Assembly (NCBI GenBank): GCA_044426235.1
Contig: JAWXUS010000008.1
Location: 1-64,000, forward strand
Source: JAGHEK01 sp044426235
Lineage (GTDB): Bacteria > Bacillota > Clostridia > Peptostreptococcales > Peptostreptococcaceae
Reading direction: 5' to 3'
Length of the DNA: 64,000 nucleotides
Positions 19,026-27,654 of this stretch are shown here, in pieces (the first letter of the stretch is position 1; each line of letters opens with the position of its first letter). Below the pieces are notes generated by a model. That model was not told where the DNA came from. It did no database searches and saw only the letters and a list, made by a program, of their open reading frames with translations. A program made the translations under genes and the position numbers.

Positions 19026-20318
19026 TTACTTCTTTAAGTTGTAGAAAGAATCCATTCCACAATACTTAGCTGTATCTTGTAACATATCTTCTATTCTTAA
19101 TAACTGGTTGTATTTTGCAACTCTATCAGTTCTTGATGGAGCACCAGTCTTTATTTGACCTGCATTAACAGCAACTGCTAAATCAGCTATTGTAGTATCT
19201 TCAGTTTCTCCTGATCTATGAGATATAACTGCAGTGTATCCAGCTCTCTTAGCCATTTCTATAGAATCTAAAGTTTCAGTTAAAGTACCTATTTGGTTAA
19301 CCTTTATTAATATAGAGTTTCCTATTCCACCTTCTATACCTCTTGAAAGTCTTTCAGTGTTAGTAACGAATAAGTCATCTCCAACTAATTGTAATTTATG
19401 TCCTAATCTATCAGTTAATACTTTCCATCCATCCCAATCATCTTCATCTAATCCATCTTCTATTGTAACTATTGGGAATTCGTTAGCCCACTCTTCATAT
19501 AAATCAACCATTTCAGCAGCAGTTAATTTCTTACCTTCGTGCTTTAAATCGTATAATTTAGTTTCTTTGTCATACATTTCAGTAGCAGCAACGTCAAGAC
19601 CTAACTTAACATCATCTCCTGGCTTGTATCCAGCTTTTTCTATAGCTTCACATATTAAAGCTAAAGCTTCTTTGTTAGAACCTAAGTTTGGAGCGAATCC
19701 TCCCTCATCTCCTACTGCACAAGATAATCCTCTGCTAGATAAAACAGCTTTTAAAGCGTGGAATACTTCTGCACCCATTCTTAAAGCTTCTTTAAAAGTT
19801 TTAGCTCCAACTGGTAATACCATGAACTCTTGAACGTCAACACTGTTATCAGCATGCTCTCCACCATTTATTATGTTCATCATAGGAACTGGTAATTGCT
19901 TAGCATTCATTCCACCTATGTATTGGTATAATGGTAATCCAACACAATCAGCAGCAGCTCTAGCTACAGCCATAGATACTCCTAATATAGCGTTAGCTCC
20001 TAATCTTCCTTTGTTTGGAGTTCCATCTAATTCTATCATAACTCTATCTACTTCTGGTTGATCAAATGCAGACATACCTTCAACAACTTCTGCTATTTCT
20101 TCGTTAACATTCTTAACAGCTGTTTCAACACCTTTTCCTATGTATCTTCCTTTGTCTCCATCTCTAAGTTCAACAGCTTCGAAAGCTCCTGTTGATGCTC
20201 CTGATGGTACTATAGCAGAACCAAAAGAACCATCTTCTAAAGTTACTTCAACTTCTACAGTTGGGTTTCCTCTTGAGTCAAGGACTTCTCTTGCATATAC
20301 TGATTCAATTACTGACAT
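19026..20318 (-). CDS. eno: Enolase
   Basis: A 430-residue enolase converting 2-phosphoglycerate to phosphoenolpyruvate. Blocks visible: YAREVLDSRGNPTVEVEV at the start, the SGASTG loop, AILGVSMAVARAAA, MMNIINGGEHADN, GDEGGFAPNL, the metal ligands in GLDVAATEMYD, TIEDGLDEDDW and GDDLFVTN, catalytic Lys in ILIKVNQIGT, and SHRSGETEDTTIADL. The length is standard. It is the last gene of the glycolytic run, after gpmI. Confidence 0.98.
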   Translation of the reverse strand: MSVIESVYAREVLDSRGNPTVEVEVTLEDGSFGSAIVPSGASTGAFEAVELRDGDKGRYIGKGVETAVKNVNEEIAEVVEGMSAFDQPEVDRVMIELDGTPNKGRLGANAILGVSMAVARAAADCVGLPLYQYIGGMNAKQLPVPMMNIINGGEHADNSVDVQEFMVLPVGAKTFKEALRMGAEVFHALKAVLSSRGLSCAVGDEGGFAPNLGSNKEALALICEAIEKAGYKPGDDVKLGLDVAATEMYDKETKLYDLKHEGKKLTAAEMVDLYEEWANEFPIVTIEDGLDEDDWDGWKVLTDRLGHKLQLVGDDLFVTNTERLSRGIEGGIGNSILIKVNQIGTLTETLDSIEMAKRAGYTAVISHRSGETEDTTIADLAVAVNAGQIKTGAPSRTDRVAKYNQLLRIEDMLQDTAKYCGMDSFYNLKK

Positions 20319-20397
20319 ATTGTATATCTCCTTTTTAATTTTTATTTATATATATATTAATTTTAAATTTATTGATGGGTAAATTTAAAACTTCTAA

Positions 20398-21912
20398 CTA
20401 AACTAATGATATTCCAGTCATTTCTTCTGGTTTATCTAAATTCATCATTTTAAGTATAGTAGGTGCTATATCGCAAAGTCTACCATTTTCTTTTAAAATA
20501 ACACTCTTATCTGTAACTATAAATGGTACAGGATTTGTTGAGTGAGCAGTTATAGTTGTTTTAGTTTCAGGGCATATCATAAGTTCTGCATTTCCATGAT
20601 CTGCAGTTATTAAAGATATTCCGCCTTTTTCTAATATTTTATCTACAACTTTACCAACACAAGTGTCAACAGTCTCAACAGCCTTAACAGCTGCTTCAAC
20701 AACACCTGTATGTCCTACCATATCAGGATTCGCAAAGTTTAGTACTATAAAGTCATATTTATCTTCATCTATAGCTCCTAAAACTTTTTCAGTTAATTCA
20801 TTAGCATTCATCTCTGGTTGTAAATCATAAGTTGCAACATCAGGAGATGGAACTAATAATCTATCTTCATTTTGGTTTGGTTCTTCAACCCCACCATTAA
20901 AGAAGAATGTAACGTGCGCATACTTTTCAGTTTCAGCAGTTCTAAGTTGAACTTTACCGTTTTTAGCTAAGTATTCTCCTAAAGTATTTTTTAAACTTTG
21001 AGGTTTAAATGCAACTTTAACTTCTTTTATAGTAACATCGTAAGTTGTTAAACAAACGAAAAGAGTATCCATATTTGGTCTATCAAAACCTGTAAATTCA
21101 TGATCTACTATAGCTCTTGTAATTTCTCTTGCTCTATCTGGTCTAAAGTTTGCAAAACCAACAGAATCACCTTCTTTTATAGTTCCAATAGCTTCACCAT
21201 TTTCAACTATAACAGTCGGTAGAACAAATTCATCATCTTGATCTTTAGCATAAGAATTTTCTATTGCTTCTTTTGCAGAAGATGCAGTTTGACCATTTCC
21301 ATTAACTATAGCATCATATGCAAGTTGTACTCTATCCCATCTTTTATCTCTATCCATAGCATAGTATCTTCCAGAGATTGATGCGAATTTTCCAACTCCA
21401 ACTTCAGCCATATAAGACTCAAGTTCATTAACATATTTCATAGCACTACTTGGAGCAACATCACGACCATCTGTAAAAGCATGAACGAATACATTTTGCA
21501 CTCCTTGATCTTTTGCCATTTTTATGAATCCTTTTATGTGGTCTATGTGAGAATGAACTCCACCATTTGATAAAAGTCCCATAATATGAAGTGCTTTATC
21601 CTTGGCATTATCCATTAAGTTTAATAACTCTTTATTATTAAAGAATTCTCCATCTAAAATAGATTTAGTAATTCTAGTTAAATCTTGATATACTATTCTT
21701 CCAGCACCTATATTAGTGTGCCCAACTTCTGAATTACCCATTTGTCCTTCAGGAAGTCCAACATCCATTCCACTTGCTTGAATTAAAGAGTTTGGATATT
21801 CATTCATTAATTTATCTAAATTAGGAGTTTTTGCGAAGTGTATAGCATTACCTTCAGTAAACTTACTTTCTCCGTATCCATCCATTATTATTAACGCTAT
21901 TGGTTTTTTCAT
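20398..21912 (-). CDS. gpmI: Phosphoglycerate mutase, cofactor-independent
   Basis: A 504-residue manganese-dependent iPGM, interconverting 3- and 2-phosphoglycerate. The alkaline-phosphatase-like metal site starts in IIMDGYGES, the catalytic serine is in GNSEVGHTNIGAGR, and later blocks HAFTDGRDVAP, SGRYYAMDRD, FNFRPDRAR-like NFRPDRAREI, VGHTG and ITADHGNAE complete the site. Length matches the family. It overlaps no neighbour; tpiA ends 12 bp before its start. Confidence 0.98.
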   Translation of the reverse strand: MKKPIALIIMDGYGESKFTEGNAIHFAKTPNLDKLMNEYPNSLIQASGMDVGLPEGQMGNSEVGHTNIGAGRIVYQDLTRITKSILDGEFFNNKELLNLMDNAKDKALHIMGLLSNGGVHSHIDHIKGFIKMAKDQGVQNVFVHAFTDGRDVAPSSAMKYVNELESYMAEVGVGKFASISGRYYAMDRDKRWDRVQLAYDAIVNGNGQTASSAKEAIENSYAKDQDDEFVLPTVIVENGEAIGTIKEGDSVGFANFRPDRAREITRAIVDHEFTGFDRPNMDTLFVCLTTYDVTIKEVKVAFKPQSLKNTLGEYLAKNGKVQLRTAETEKYAHVTFFFNGGVEEPNQNEDRLLVPSPDVATYDLQPEMNANELTEKVLGAIDEDKYDFIVLNFANPDMVGHTGVVEAAVKAVETVDTCVGKVVDKILEKGGISLITADHGNAELMICPETKTTITAHSTNPVPFIVTDKSVILKENGRLCDIAPTILKMMNLDKPEEMTGISLV

Positions 21913-21924
21913 ACTAATTTCTCC

Positions 21925-22671
21925 TTAGTAGTTTATAAGTTGAACGTAATCACTACTTAATAAACTAGCTCCTCCAACTAAAGCACCATCTATGTCGCTT
22001 TGACCCATAAGCTCAGCTACAGTATTTGGCTTAACACTTCCACCATATTGGATTCTAACCTTATCAGCTAATTCTTGTCCATAAAGATTAGCAACAACTT
22101 CTCTTATATACTTTATAACATCATTTGCATCTTCGCTAGTTGCAGTTTTTCCAGTTCCTATTGCCCATATTGGCTCATAAGCTATAACTACTTTTTCTAA
22201 GTCTGATTTACAAACACTAGCAAGACCTTTTTCTATTTGAACTTTACAAACATCTTTAGTACTGTTTGATTCTCTTTCTTCTAAAGTTTCTCCACAACAA
22301 AGTATTGGATCTATTCCAACTTCTAATGCTTTTAAAACTTTCTTGTTTACTGTTTCATCAGTTTCGTTATAGTATTCACGTCTTTCAGAGTGACCAATTA
22401 CTACGTAATCAACACCGATTTCTTTAAGCATAGCTGGTGCTACTTCTCCAGTGAATGCTCCACTTTCTTCAAAGTGCATATTTTGCGCACCTATTTTTAT
22501 GTTAGTTCCATTTGTAACTTCTTTTAAATCTTTTAAAGCTAAGAATGGCGCACATATTACAGCTTCAACCTTATCAGTTGTAACTTGATCTTTTATTTCA
22601 TTTATGAAAGCTACAGACTCAGCTATAGTTTTGTTCATTTTCCAGTTTCCTGCTATTATTGGCTTTCTCAT
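21925..22671 (-). CDS. tpiA: Triosephosphate isomerase
   Basis: A 248-residue TIM-barrel enzyme interconverting dihydroxyacetone phosphate and glyceraldehyde 3-phosphate. The active site shows Lys in GNWKMNKT, catalytic His in VIGHSERREY, and catalytic Glu in AYEPIWAIGTG; the phosphate loop GALVGGASL is near the C-terminus. The ATG at 22671 follows GGAGGATAAA, so it is preferred over the in-frame ATG four codons upstream. Confidence 0.98.
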   Translation of the reverse strand: MRKPIIAGNWKMNKTIAESVAFINEIKDQVTTDKVEAVICAPFLALKDLKEVTNGTNIKIGAQNMHFEESGAFTGEVAPAMLKEIGVDYVVIGHSERREYYNETDETVNKKVLKALEVGIDPILCCGETLEERESNSTKDVCKVQIEKGLASVCKSDLEKVVIAYEPIWAIGTGKTATSEDANDVIKYIREVVANLYGQELADKVRIQYGGSVKPNTVAELMGQSDIDGALVGGASLLSSDYVQLINY

Positions 22672-22691
22672 TTTATCCTCCAAATTAAGTT

Positions 22692-22718
22692 AATTAGGCT
22701 AATATAATTAGCCTAATT
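22692..22718 (-). other. Intercistronic hairpin between pgk and tpiA
   Basis: A perfect 12-bp stem AATTAGGCTAAT / ATTAGCCTAATT with 3-nt loop, without a U-run. It probably acts as an mRNA stabiliser or processing site inside the glycolytic operon rather than a terminator. Confidence 0.5.
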
Positions 22719-22730
22719 ATTTATATTTTA

Positions 22731-23930
22731 TTACTTATTATCAAGTGCTATTATTCCTGGTAATTCTTTTCCTTCTAAGAACTCAAGAGATGCTCCTCCA
22801 CCTGTTGAAACGTGAGTCATATTATCTCCAAATCCTAATTGATTAACTGCAGCAGCACTATCTCCACCACCGATTACAGTTGTTGCATCAGTTAATTTAG
22901 CCATAGTTTGAGCTACTGCTAAAGTACCTTTGTTAAAGTTTTTGAATTCAAATACTCCCATAGGTCCGTTCCATACTATGGTTTTTGATTCTTCAACACA
23001 TTTAACATACATATCTATCGTTTTAGGTCCTATATCAAGTCCCATATTTCCTTCTGGTATATCTGCACCTTCAGTTTCTACTCTATCATTATCTGCAAAT
23101 CCATTTGATATAGCATGATCTATTGGAAGTAATAAATTAACTCCTTTAACCTTTGCTTTTTCCATCATTTCTTTTGCATATTCTACTTTATCTTCTTCAA
23201 CTAATGAAGTTCCTATTGTGTATCCTTGAGCTTTTAAGAATGTGTAAGCCATTCCTCCACCTATTATTAGGTTATCAACTTTTTCAAGTAATGCTTCTAT
23301 AACTGCTATCTTATCAGAAACTTTAGCTCCTCCAAGTATTGCAGTGAAAGGTCTAACTGGAGTTGCAACGGCTTCTCCTAAGAACTTAAGTTCTTTTTGA
23401 ATTAAGTATCCACAAGCTCTTTCTTCTAAGAATTCTCCAGCACCAACTGTTGAACAGTGAGCTCTATGAGCAGTTCCGAATGCATCATTTACGAATACAT
23501 CTGCAAGAGATGCTAATTCTTTAGAGAATACTTCTTCATTTTTAGTTTCTTCTTTTCTGTATCTTGTGTTTTGAAGTAAAATAACATCTCCATCAACCAT
23601 TTTTTCAACAGCCGACTTAGCGTTTTCTCCAACAACATTATCGTCTGCTGCAAATACAACTTCTTTACCTAACATTTCAGATAATTTAGTTGCAACTGGA
23701 GCTAATGATAACTCAGGCTTCGCTTCACCTTTTGGTTTTCCTAAATGAGAGCATAAAATAACTCTAGCACCTTTTTCGATTAAGTACTTTATAGTTGGAA
23801 GTGCTCCATTTAATCTATTTATATCAGTTATAACACCTTCTTTTAAAGGTACATTAAAATCACATCTAACTAAAACTTTCTTTCCAGCAACGTTTATGTT
23901 TTCTATAGTTTTCTTGTTTAACATTGACAT
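22731..23930 (-). CDS. pgk: Phosphoglycerate kinase
   Basis: A 399-residue kinase that makes ATP from 1,3-bisphosphoglycerate. Family blocks: KKVLVRCDFNVPL, SHLGKPKG, FVNDAFGTAHRAH, FTAILGGAKVSDKI, and the C-terminal nucleotide-binding GGGDSAAA and STGGGASLEFLEG. Either of two ATG codons (23930 or 23924) could start it; GAGGAG fits the first better. A terminator-like hairpin lies between gap and pgk, so pgk is probably expressed at a lower level than gap or from an added promoter. Confidence 0.98.
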   Translation of the reverse strand: MSMLNKKTIENINVAGKKVLVRCDFNVPLKEGVITDINRLNGALPTIKYLIEKGARVILCSHLGKPKGEAKPELSLAPVATKLSEMLGKEVVFAADDNVVGENAKSAVEKMVDGDVILLQNTRYRKEETKNEEVFSKELASLADVFVNDAFGTAHRAHCSTVGAGEFLEERACGYLIQKELKFLGEAVATPVRPFTAILGGAKVSDKIAVIEALLEKVDNLIIGGGMAYTFLKAQGYTIGTSLVEEDKVEYAKEMMEKAKVKGVNLLLPIDHAISNGFADNDRVETEGADIPEGNMGLDIGPKTIDMYVKCVEESKTIVWNGPMGVFEFKNFNKGTLAVAQTMAKLTDATTVIGGGDSAAAVNQLGFGDNMTHVSTGGGASLEFLEGKELPGIIALDNK

Positions 23931-24016
23931 TGTTTATTTTCTCCTCTCATGTAGAAAAATCTTTTTTAAAACCATTTATATTTATTTATGTATTTATTTT
24001 AGTACTTTGTAAAAAA

Positions 24017-24038
24017 GTCCGAATAATTAAATTCGGAC
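24017..24038 (-). terminator. Intra-operon terminator after gap
   Basis: GTCCGAAT / ATTCGGAC stem, 6-nt loop and six T residues on the minus strand, between gap and pgk. It is likely to be partial, setting the higher level of gap transcript relative to the rest of the operon. Confidence 0.8.
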
Positions 24039-24047
24039 CCTATTAAA

Positions 24048-25055
24048 TTACTTAGCTAAAGAAGCAAAGTATCCTAATGTTCTTATTAATTGAGCAGTGT
24101 ATGACATTTCGTTATCATACCAAGAAACAACCTTAACTAATTGCTCTCCATTTACTTCCATAACTCTTGTTTGAGTAGCATCGAATAAAGATCCGAAGTC
24201 TATTCCTATTATATCTGTAGATACTAATTCTTCTTCAGTGTATCCGAATGATTCAGTAGCAGCAGCTTTCATAGCAGCATTTATTTCTTCTACAGTAGTT
24301 TTCTTTCCTAATGTACAAACTAACTCAGTTAATGAACCAGTTATAACTGGAACTCTTTGAGCTCCTCCGTCTAACTTACCTTTTAATTCAGGTATAACAA
24401 GACCTATTGCTTTAGCAGCTCCAGTAGTGTTTGGAACTATATTAGCAGCAGCAGCTCTACCTCTTCTTAAGTCGTTCTTTCCGTGAGGACCATCTAATGT
24501 ATTTTGATCATTAGTGTATGCATGTATAGTAGTCATGAATCCTTTTTGTAATTCAAACTTATCGTTTAAAGTTTTAGCCATAGGCGCTAAACAGTTAGTT
24601 GTACAAGAAGCTCCTGATATAACTGTTTCAGATCCATCTAATATGTCGTGGTTTACATTAAACACAACTGTTTTTATATCTCCTGTAGCAGGTGCAGATA
24701 TAACAACTTTCTTAGCTCCAGCTTCTAAGTGCTTTCCAGCAGCTTCTTGAGAAGTGAAGAATCCAGTACATTCAAGTACTATATCAACGTTTAATTCTTT
24801 CCATGGTAAATCTGCAGGATTTCTCTCAGCAGTAACTTTTATTTCTTGTCCGTTAACTATGAAAGCTCCTTCTTTAACTTCTATTTGTCCATTGAATCTA
24901 CCTTGAGCAGAATCATACTTGAAAAGATGAGCTAATGTCTTAGCATCTGTTAAGTCGTTTATTGCAACAACTTCAAACTTATCAGTTTGTTCCATTAACT
25001 TTCTTAAAGCTAATCTTCCTATTCTTCCAAAACCATTTATAGCAACTTTAACCAT
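24048..25055 (-). CDS. gap: Glyceraldehyde-3-phosphate dehydrogenase
   Basis: A 335-residue NAD-type GAPDH. The Rossmann motif INGFGRIGRL is at the N-terminus, the catalytic cysteine is in SGASCTTNCLAP, and the TGAAKA, GKLDGGAQRVP and WYDNEMSYTAQL blocks are present. The start at 25055 is chosen for its strong RBS (AGGAGG, nine bases upstream) and because the family begins here. It directly follows cggR, so it is controlled by CggR and is the catabolic paralogue. Confidence 0.98.
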   Translation of the reverse strand: MVKVAINGFGRIGRLALRKLMEQTDKFEVVAINDLTDAKTLAHLFKYDSAQGRFNGQIEVKEGAFIVNGQEIKVTAERNPADLPWKELNVDIVLECTGFFTSQEAAGKHLEAGAKKVVISAPATGDIKTVVFNVNHDILDGSETVISGASCTTNCLAPMAKTLNDKFELQKGFMTTIHAYTNDQNTLDGPHGKNDLRRGRAAAANIVPNTTGAAKAIGLVIPELKGKLDGGAQRVPVITGSLTELVCTLGKKTTVEEINAAMKAAATESFGYTEEELVSTDIIGIDFGSLFDATQTRVMEVNGEQLVKVVSWYDNEMSYTAQLIRTLGYFASLAK

Positions 25056-25110
25056 TGTGCTACCTCCTGTGTTATGTATAATATTTATATCCACTAGCAA
25101 AAGCTAGAGT

Positions 25111-26124
25111 TTAACGTTTTAAAATTTCTTTTGCACTTTCTTCATCAGTTACAATAACTAAATTTTTATTAATTTTTGCAAATGCCATAAGTGCCTCAAC
25201 TTTCTTCTTTCCATAAAATATAGCTATATTTTCATCTACATTTTTGAAAGTTTCAAGGTCTATAGAAACTGTATTTAGTTTAAATACAACTTCTCCATTT
25301 TTATCAAAATAATATCCAAAGGCCTCTCCAACTCCACCGTTATCTATTATTCTTTCTAGAGTTTTTTCCTCTATTCTTCTTTTTTTGGCCATTTCATCGG
25401 CTTTACCAATACCAAATACTAAGATATTAGTTTTTTTTATGTAATCGAGTGTAGTTTTTATTTCTGGTTCTTGAATTACACTTTTCATTGCCTCTTCGCC
25501 TAGAAGGTCGGGTATGTTAAGAAGTTTATAAGATGAATTTAAGTTTTTTCCAACAGTTGCAACAACATTATTTGATTGGTACTCAATGTTTTTTCCCATA
25601 CTTCCTCTTGCAGGAACCACAGTAACATCACTATACTTTTTATCAGTTTTTATACTATTTGCAAATTCTCTCATAGTACTTCCACCAGTTATTGAAACTA
25701 TATCATTTTCCTTTAAGATGCTTAAAAAATATTCAGCACCATATCTTCCTATATCCTTAATCAAATCATTTTCATTATTTTTTTGGACTAATAACACCTT
25801 CTTAATTTGAAGTTTTTCTTTAACTTTTTTTTCTAAAGTTGAAAGTCCAAGTAAATCGTTCATAGTTTCTTTTAAGTCTGTTATTATTTGAAGTCCATCA
25901 TTAGTTATGCTAACTCCAGAACTACTAATATTTATAAGACCTAATTCTTTTAGACTATCAAGTTCACTTCTTACAACTCTTTCTGTTAAATCAAGTTTCA
26001 AAGCTAATGATCGTCTACCTATTGGTTCACTAAAACTTATTTGTTTAAGTATTAAATACCTTTTTTTCATAAGTTCTATGCCTTGTGGAATTAGTTTTTG
26101 TTGAATGTTTAATAATTTTTTCAT
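25111..26124 (-). CDS. cggR: Central glycolytic genes regulator
   Basis: A 337-residue SorC/DeoR-type repressor. An N-terminal winged helix (about 20-75, RRSLALKLDLTERVVRSEL) is followed by a SIS-like sugar-phosphate domain with ITGGSTMREFA, VVPARGSMG, and VFGIGKADEMAKKR. In Bacillus the effector is fructose-1,6-bisphosphate, which releases the repressor. It is the first gene of the gap-pgk-tpiA-gpmI-eno run, and its own promoter carries a matching operator, so it is autoregulated. Confidence 0.94.
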   Translation of the reverse strand: MKKLLNIQQKLIPQGIELMKKRYLILKQISFSEPIGRRSLALKLDLTERVVRSELDSLKELGLINISSSGVSITNDGLQIITDLKETMNDLLGLSTLEKKVKEKLQIKKVLLVQKNNENDLIKDIGRYGAEYFLSILKENDIVSITGGSTMREFANSIKTDKKYSDVTVVPARGSMGKNIEYQSNNVVATVGKNLNSSYKLLNIPDLLGEEAMKSVIQEPEIKTTLDYIKKTNILVFGIGKADEMAKKRRIEEKTLERIIDNGGVGEAFGYYFDKNGEVVFKLNTVSIDLETFKNVDENIAIFYGKKKVEALMAFAKINKNLVIVTDEESAKEILKR

Positions 26125-26151
26125 TTTGATACTCCTTCAATGGACGCTTTG

Positions 26152-26177
26152 CGTCCCTTGTAACTTTTTTAGTCCCA
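26152..26177 (-). promoter_or_regulatory. Putative CggR operator
   Basis: On the minus strand two GGGAC half-sites lie 19 bp apart (complement of GTCCC at 26172-26176 and 26153-26157), the second as GGGACGCAAAGCGTCC. The known Bacillus CggR operator has two GGGAC-N6-TGTC units at nearly the same spacing between the promoter and cggR, as here. Confidence 0.7.
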
Positions 26178-26189
26178 CAAGTTAATTTC

Positions 26190-26218
26190 ATTGTATATCA
26201 AAACAATTATTTTTTCAA
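26190..26218 (-). promoter_or_regulatory. Sigma-A promoter of the glycolytic operon
   Basis: TTGAAA (-35, 26213-26218), 17-bp spacer, TACAAT (-10, 26190-26195) on the minus strand. The putative CggR operator begins about 13 bp after the -10 box, so a bound repressor would block initiation or early elongation. Confidence 0.75.
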
Positions 26219-26274
26219 CTATTATTTTTTATTTTTTTAGTATATTTTTTAATTGTGAATTTGTATAGTTTTAA

Positions 26275-27591
26275 TTAATATTTTTTTCGCTTTGAAGACG
26301 ATAAAATATTTAACTCTTCTCTATATTTTGCAACAGTTCTTCTTGCCACATCAATATTTTCTTTTTTTAGTTTTTGTGAAATAATTTCATCACTAAAAGG
26401 TTTTTTAGGATTCTCATCTTCAATAATCATTTTTATGATTTCCTTTATATTATTATTCGAGATAGAATTTTCATTCTCCTTCTTAAAAACACTAAATAAA
26501 TATTTAATTTCAAAAATACCATTTTCACACATTAAATATTTATTAGATAAAGCACGACTAACTGTTGATTCACTAAGATTAAGTTTTTGTGCAATCTCTT
26601 TCATACTCATAGGTTTTAAGTGTCTCTTACCTTTTTTAAAAAAATCAATTTGTATTTTTATTATTTCATCAGTAATTTTTATTAAAGTTTCTTTTCTTTT
26701 TATAATATTATTTGAAAGTTCTTTGAATGAATTTAATTTTTCATTTATATATTTTTTAACTTCTAAATCCTCAGTATTTTCTAATATTTCTATGTATGAA
26801 TTATTAATATTTATATTTTTATATATTTCATCATTATCTAAAACTATAAATTTATCATTTATCTTTTTAACTACTACATCTGGTTTTAGATATAAATTTT
26901 TTTCTTTTTCATTTATTATACTTGGATTTAATTTTTTTATGCAATCAATACAGTTTGCAATCTCTTCTATACTCTTTTTATATTTTTTTTGAATATCTTT
27001 TAATTTATTATTTACTACTAATTCCAAATCATTAACTACTATATTTTCAATTAATTCATCCCAATTTTTTTTATTTTTAAGTTGTATTAAAAGTCTTTCG
27101 GATAAACTTCTTGCACCTATTCCATTTTCATTTAAGTTTTGTAAATAAATTAAAGAACTCTCTATTAAATTTAAATCATATCCATAATTTTCATTTAATA
27201 AAAATTGAATATTTTCAAAATCTTTAATATATCCATCTTCATCAAAATTATTTATCAAAAAACAACATATTTTTATTTTTTGTTTATCTTTTAAAAAAAG
27301 ATTTACTTGTTCTTCTAATTCTTCTCTATATGTTTTTTTATTGACTATATTCTCTAAAAAATCATCTTTATCGTATGTATTATATTCACCACTTCTACGA
27401 TTCAAGTCTTTAAAATATTTACTCCAATCAATAATCTTTTCATCAAACTCTATAAGTGGATTTTCAAGACTTTCTTCTTTTATTTTATCTTCTAATTCTA
27501 AGGAGTTAAAAGTTAATATATCAAGTGATTTTTTTATAGTTTTATTTATAGTTACTTTTTGATTTAATTCTATAGATTGATTTATTTTCAT
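26275..27591 (-). CDS. rpoN: RNA polymerase sigma-54 factor
   Basis: A 438-residue sigma-54. Region I (Leu/Gln-rich activator-interacting helix, residues about 1-45, NQKVTINKTIKKSLDILTF), core-binding domain in the middle, an HTH at about 330-350 (IAQKLNLSESTVSRALSNKY), and the C-terminal RpoN box ARRTVAKYREEL that reads the -24 element. Region II is short. It is immediately upstream of cggR but separated from it by the cggR promoter. A matching -24/-12 promoter and an activator gene lie 4 kb away. Confidence 0.96.
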   Translation of the reverse strand: MKINQSIELNQKVTINKTIKKSLDILTFNSLELEDKIKEESLENPLIEFDEKIIDWSKYFKDLNRRSGEYNTYDKDDFLENIVNKKTYREELEEQVNLFLKDKQKIKICCFLINNFDEDGYIKDFENIQFLLNENYGYDLNLIESSLIYLQNLNENGIGARSLSERLLIQLKNKKNWDELIENIVVNDLELVVNNKLKDIQKKYKKSIEEIANCIDCIKKLNPSIINEKEKNLYLKPDVVVKKINDKFIVLDNDEIYKNININNSYIEILENTEDLEVKKYINEKLNSFKELSNNIIKRKETLIKITDEIIKIQIDFFKKGKRHLKPMSMKEIAQKLNLSESTVSRALSNKYLMCENGIFEIKYLFSVFKKENENSISNNNIKEIIKMIIEDENPKKPFSDEIISQKLKKENIDVARRTVAKYREELNILSSSKRKKY

Positions 27592-27621
27592 ATTTTCCTC
27601 CTAAAAAAAGTATAATAAAAA

Positions 27622-27646
27622 AATAAGGGATTAATAACCCCTTATT
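27622..27646 (-). terminator. Terminator of the transporter/oxidoreductase unit
   Basis: AATAAGGG / CCCTTATT stem with A/T loop and following T-run on the minus strand, just past the oxidoreductase stop codon at 27655. Confidence 0.7.
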
Positions 27647-27654
27647 CTTATTTT

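Noticed and set aside
19234..20382. Long + strand frames opposite eno
   Set aside because: They are antisense shadows of a highly conserved enzyme, with no RBS and no plausible protein.
27592..27654. rpoN and the oxidoreductase as one operon
   Set aside because: A terminator-like hairpin at 27622-27646 and the rpoN RBS region separate them.
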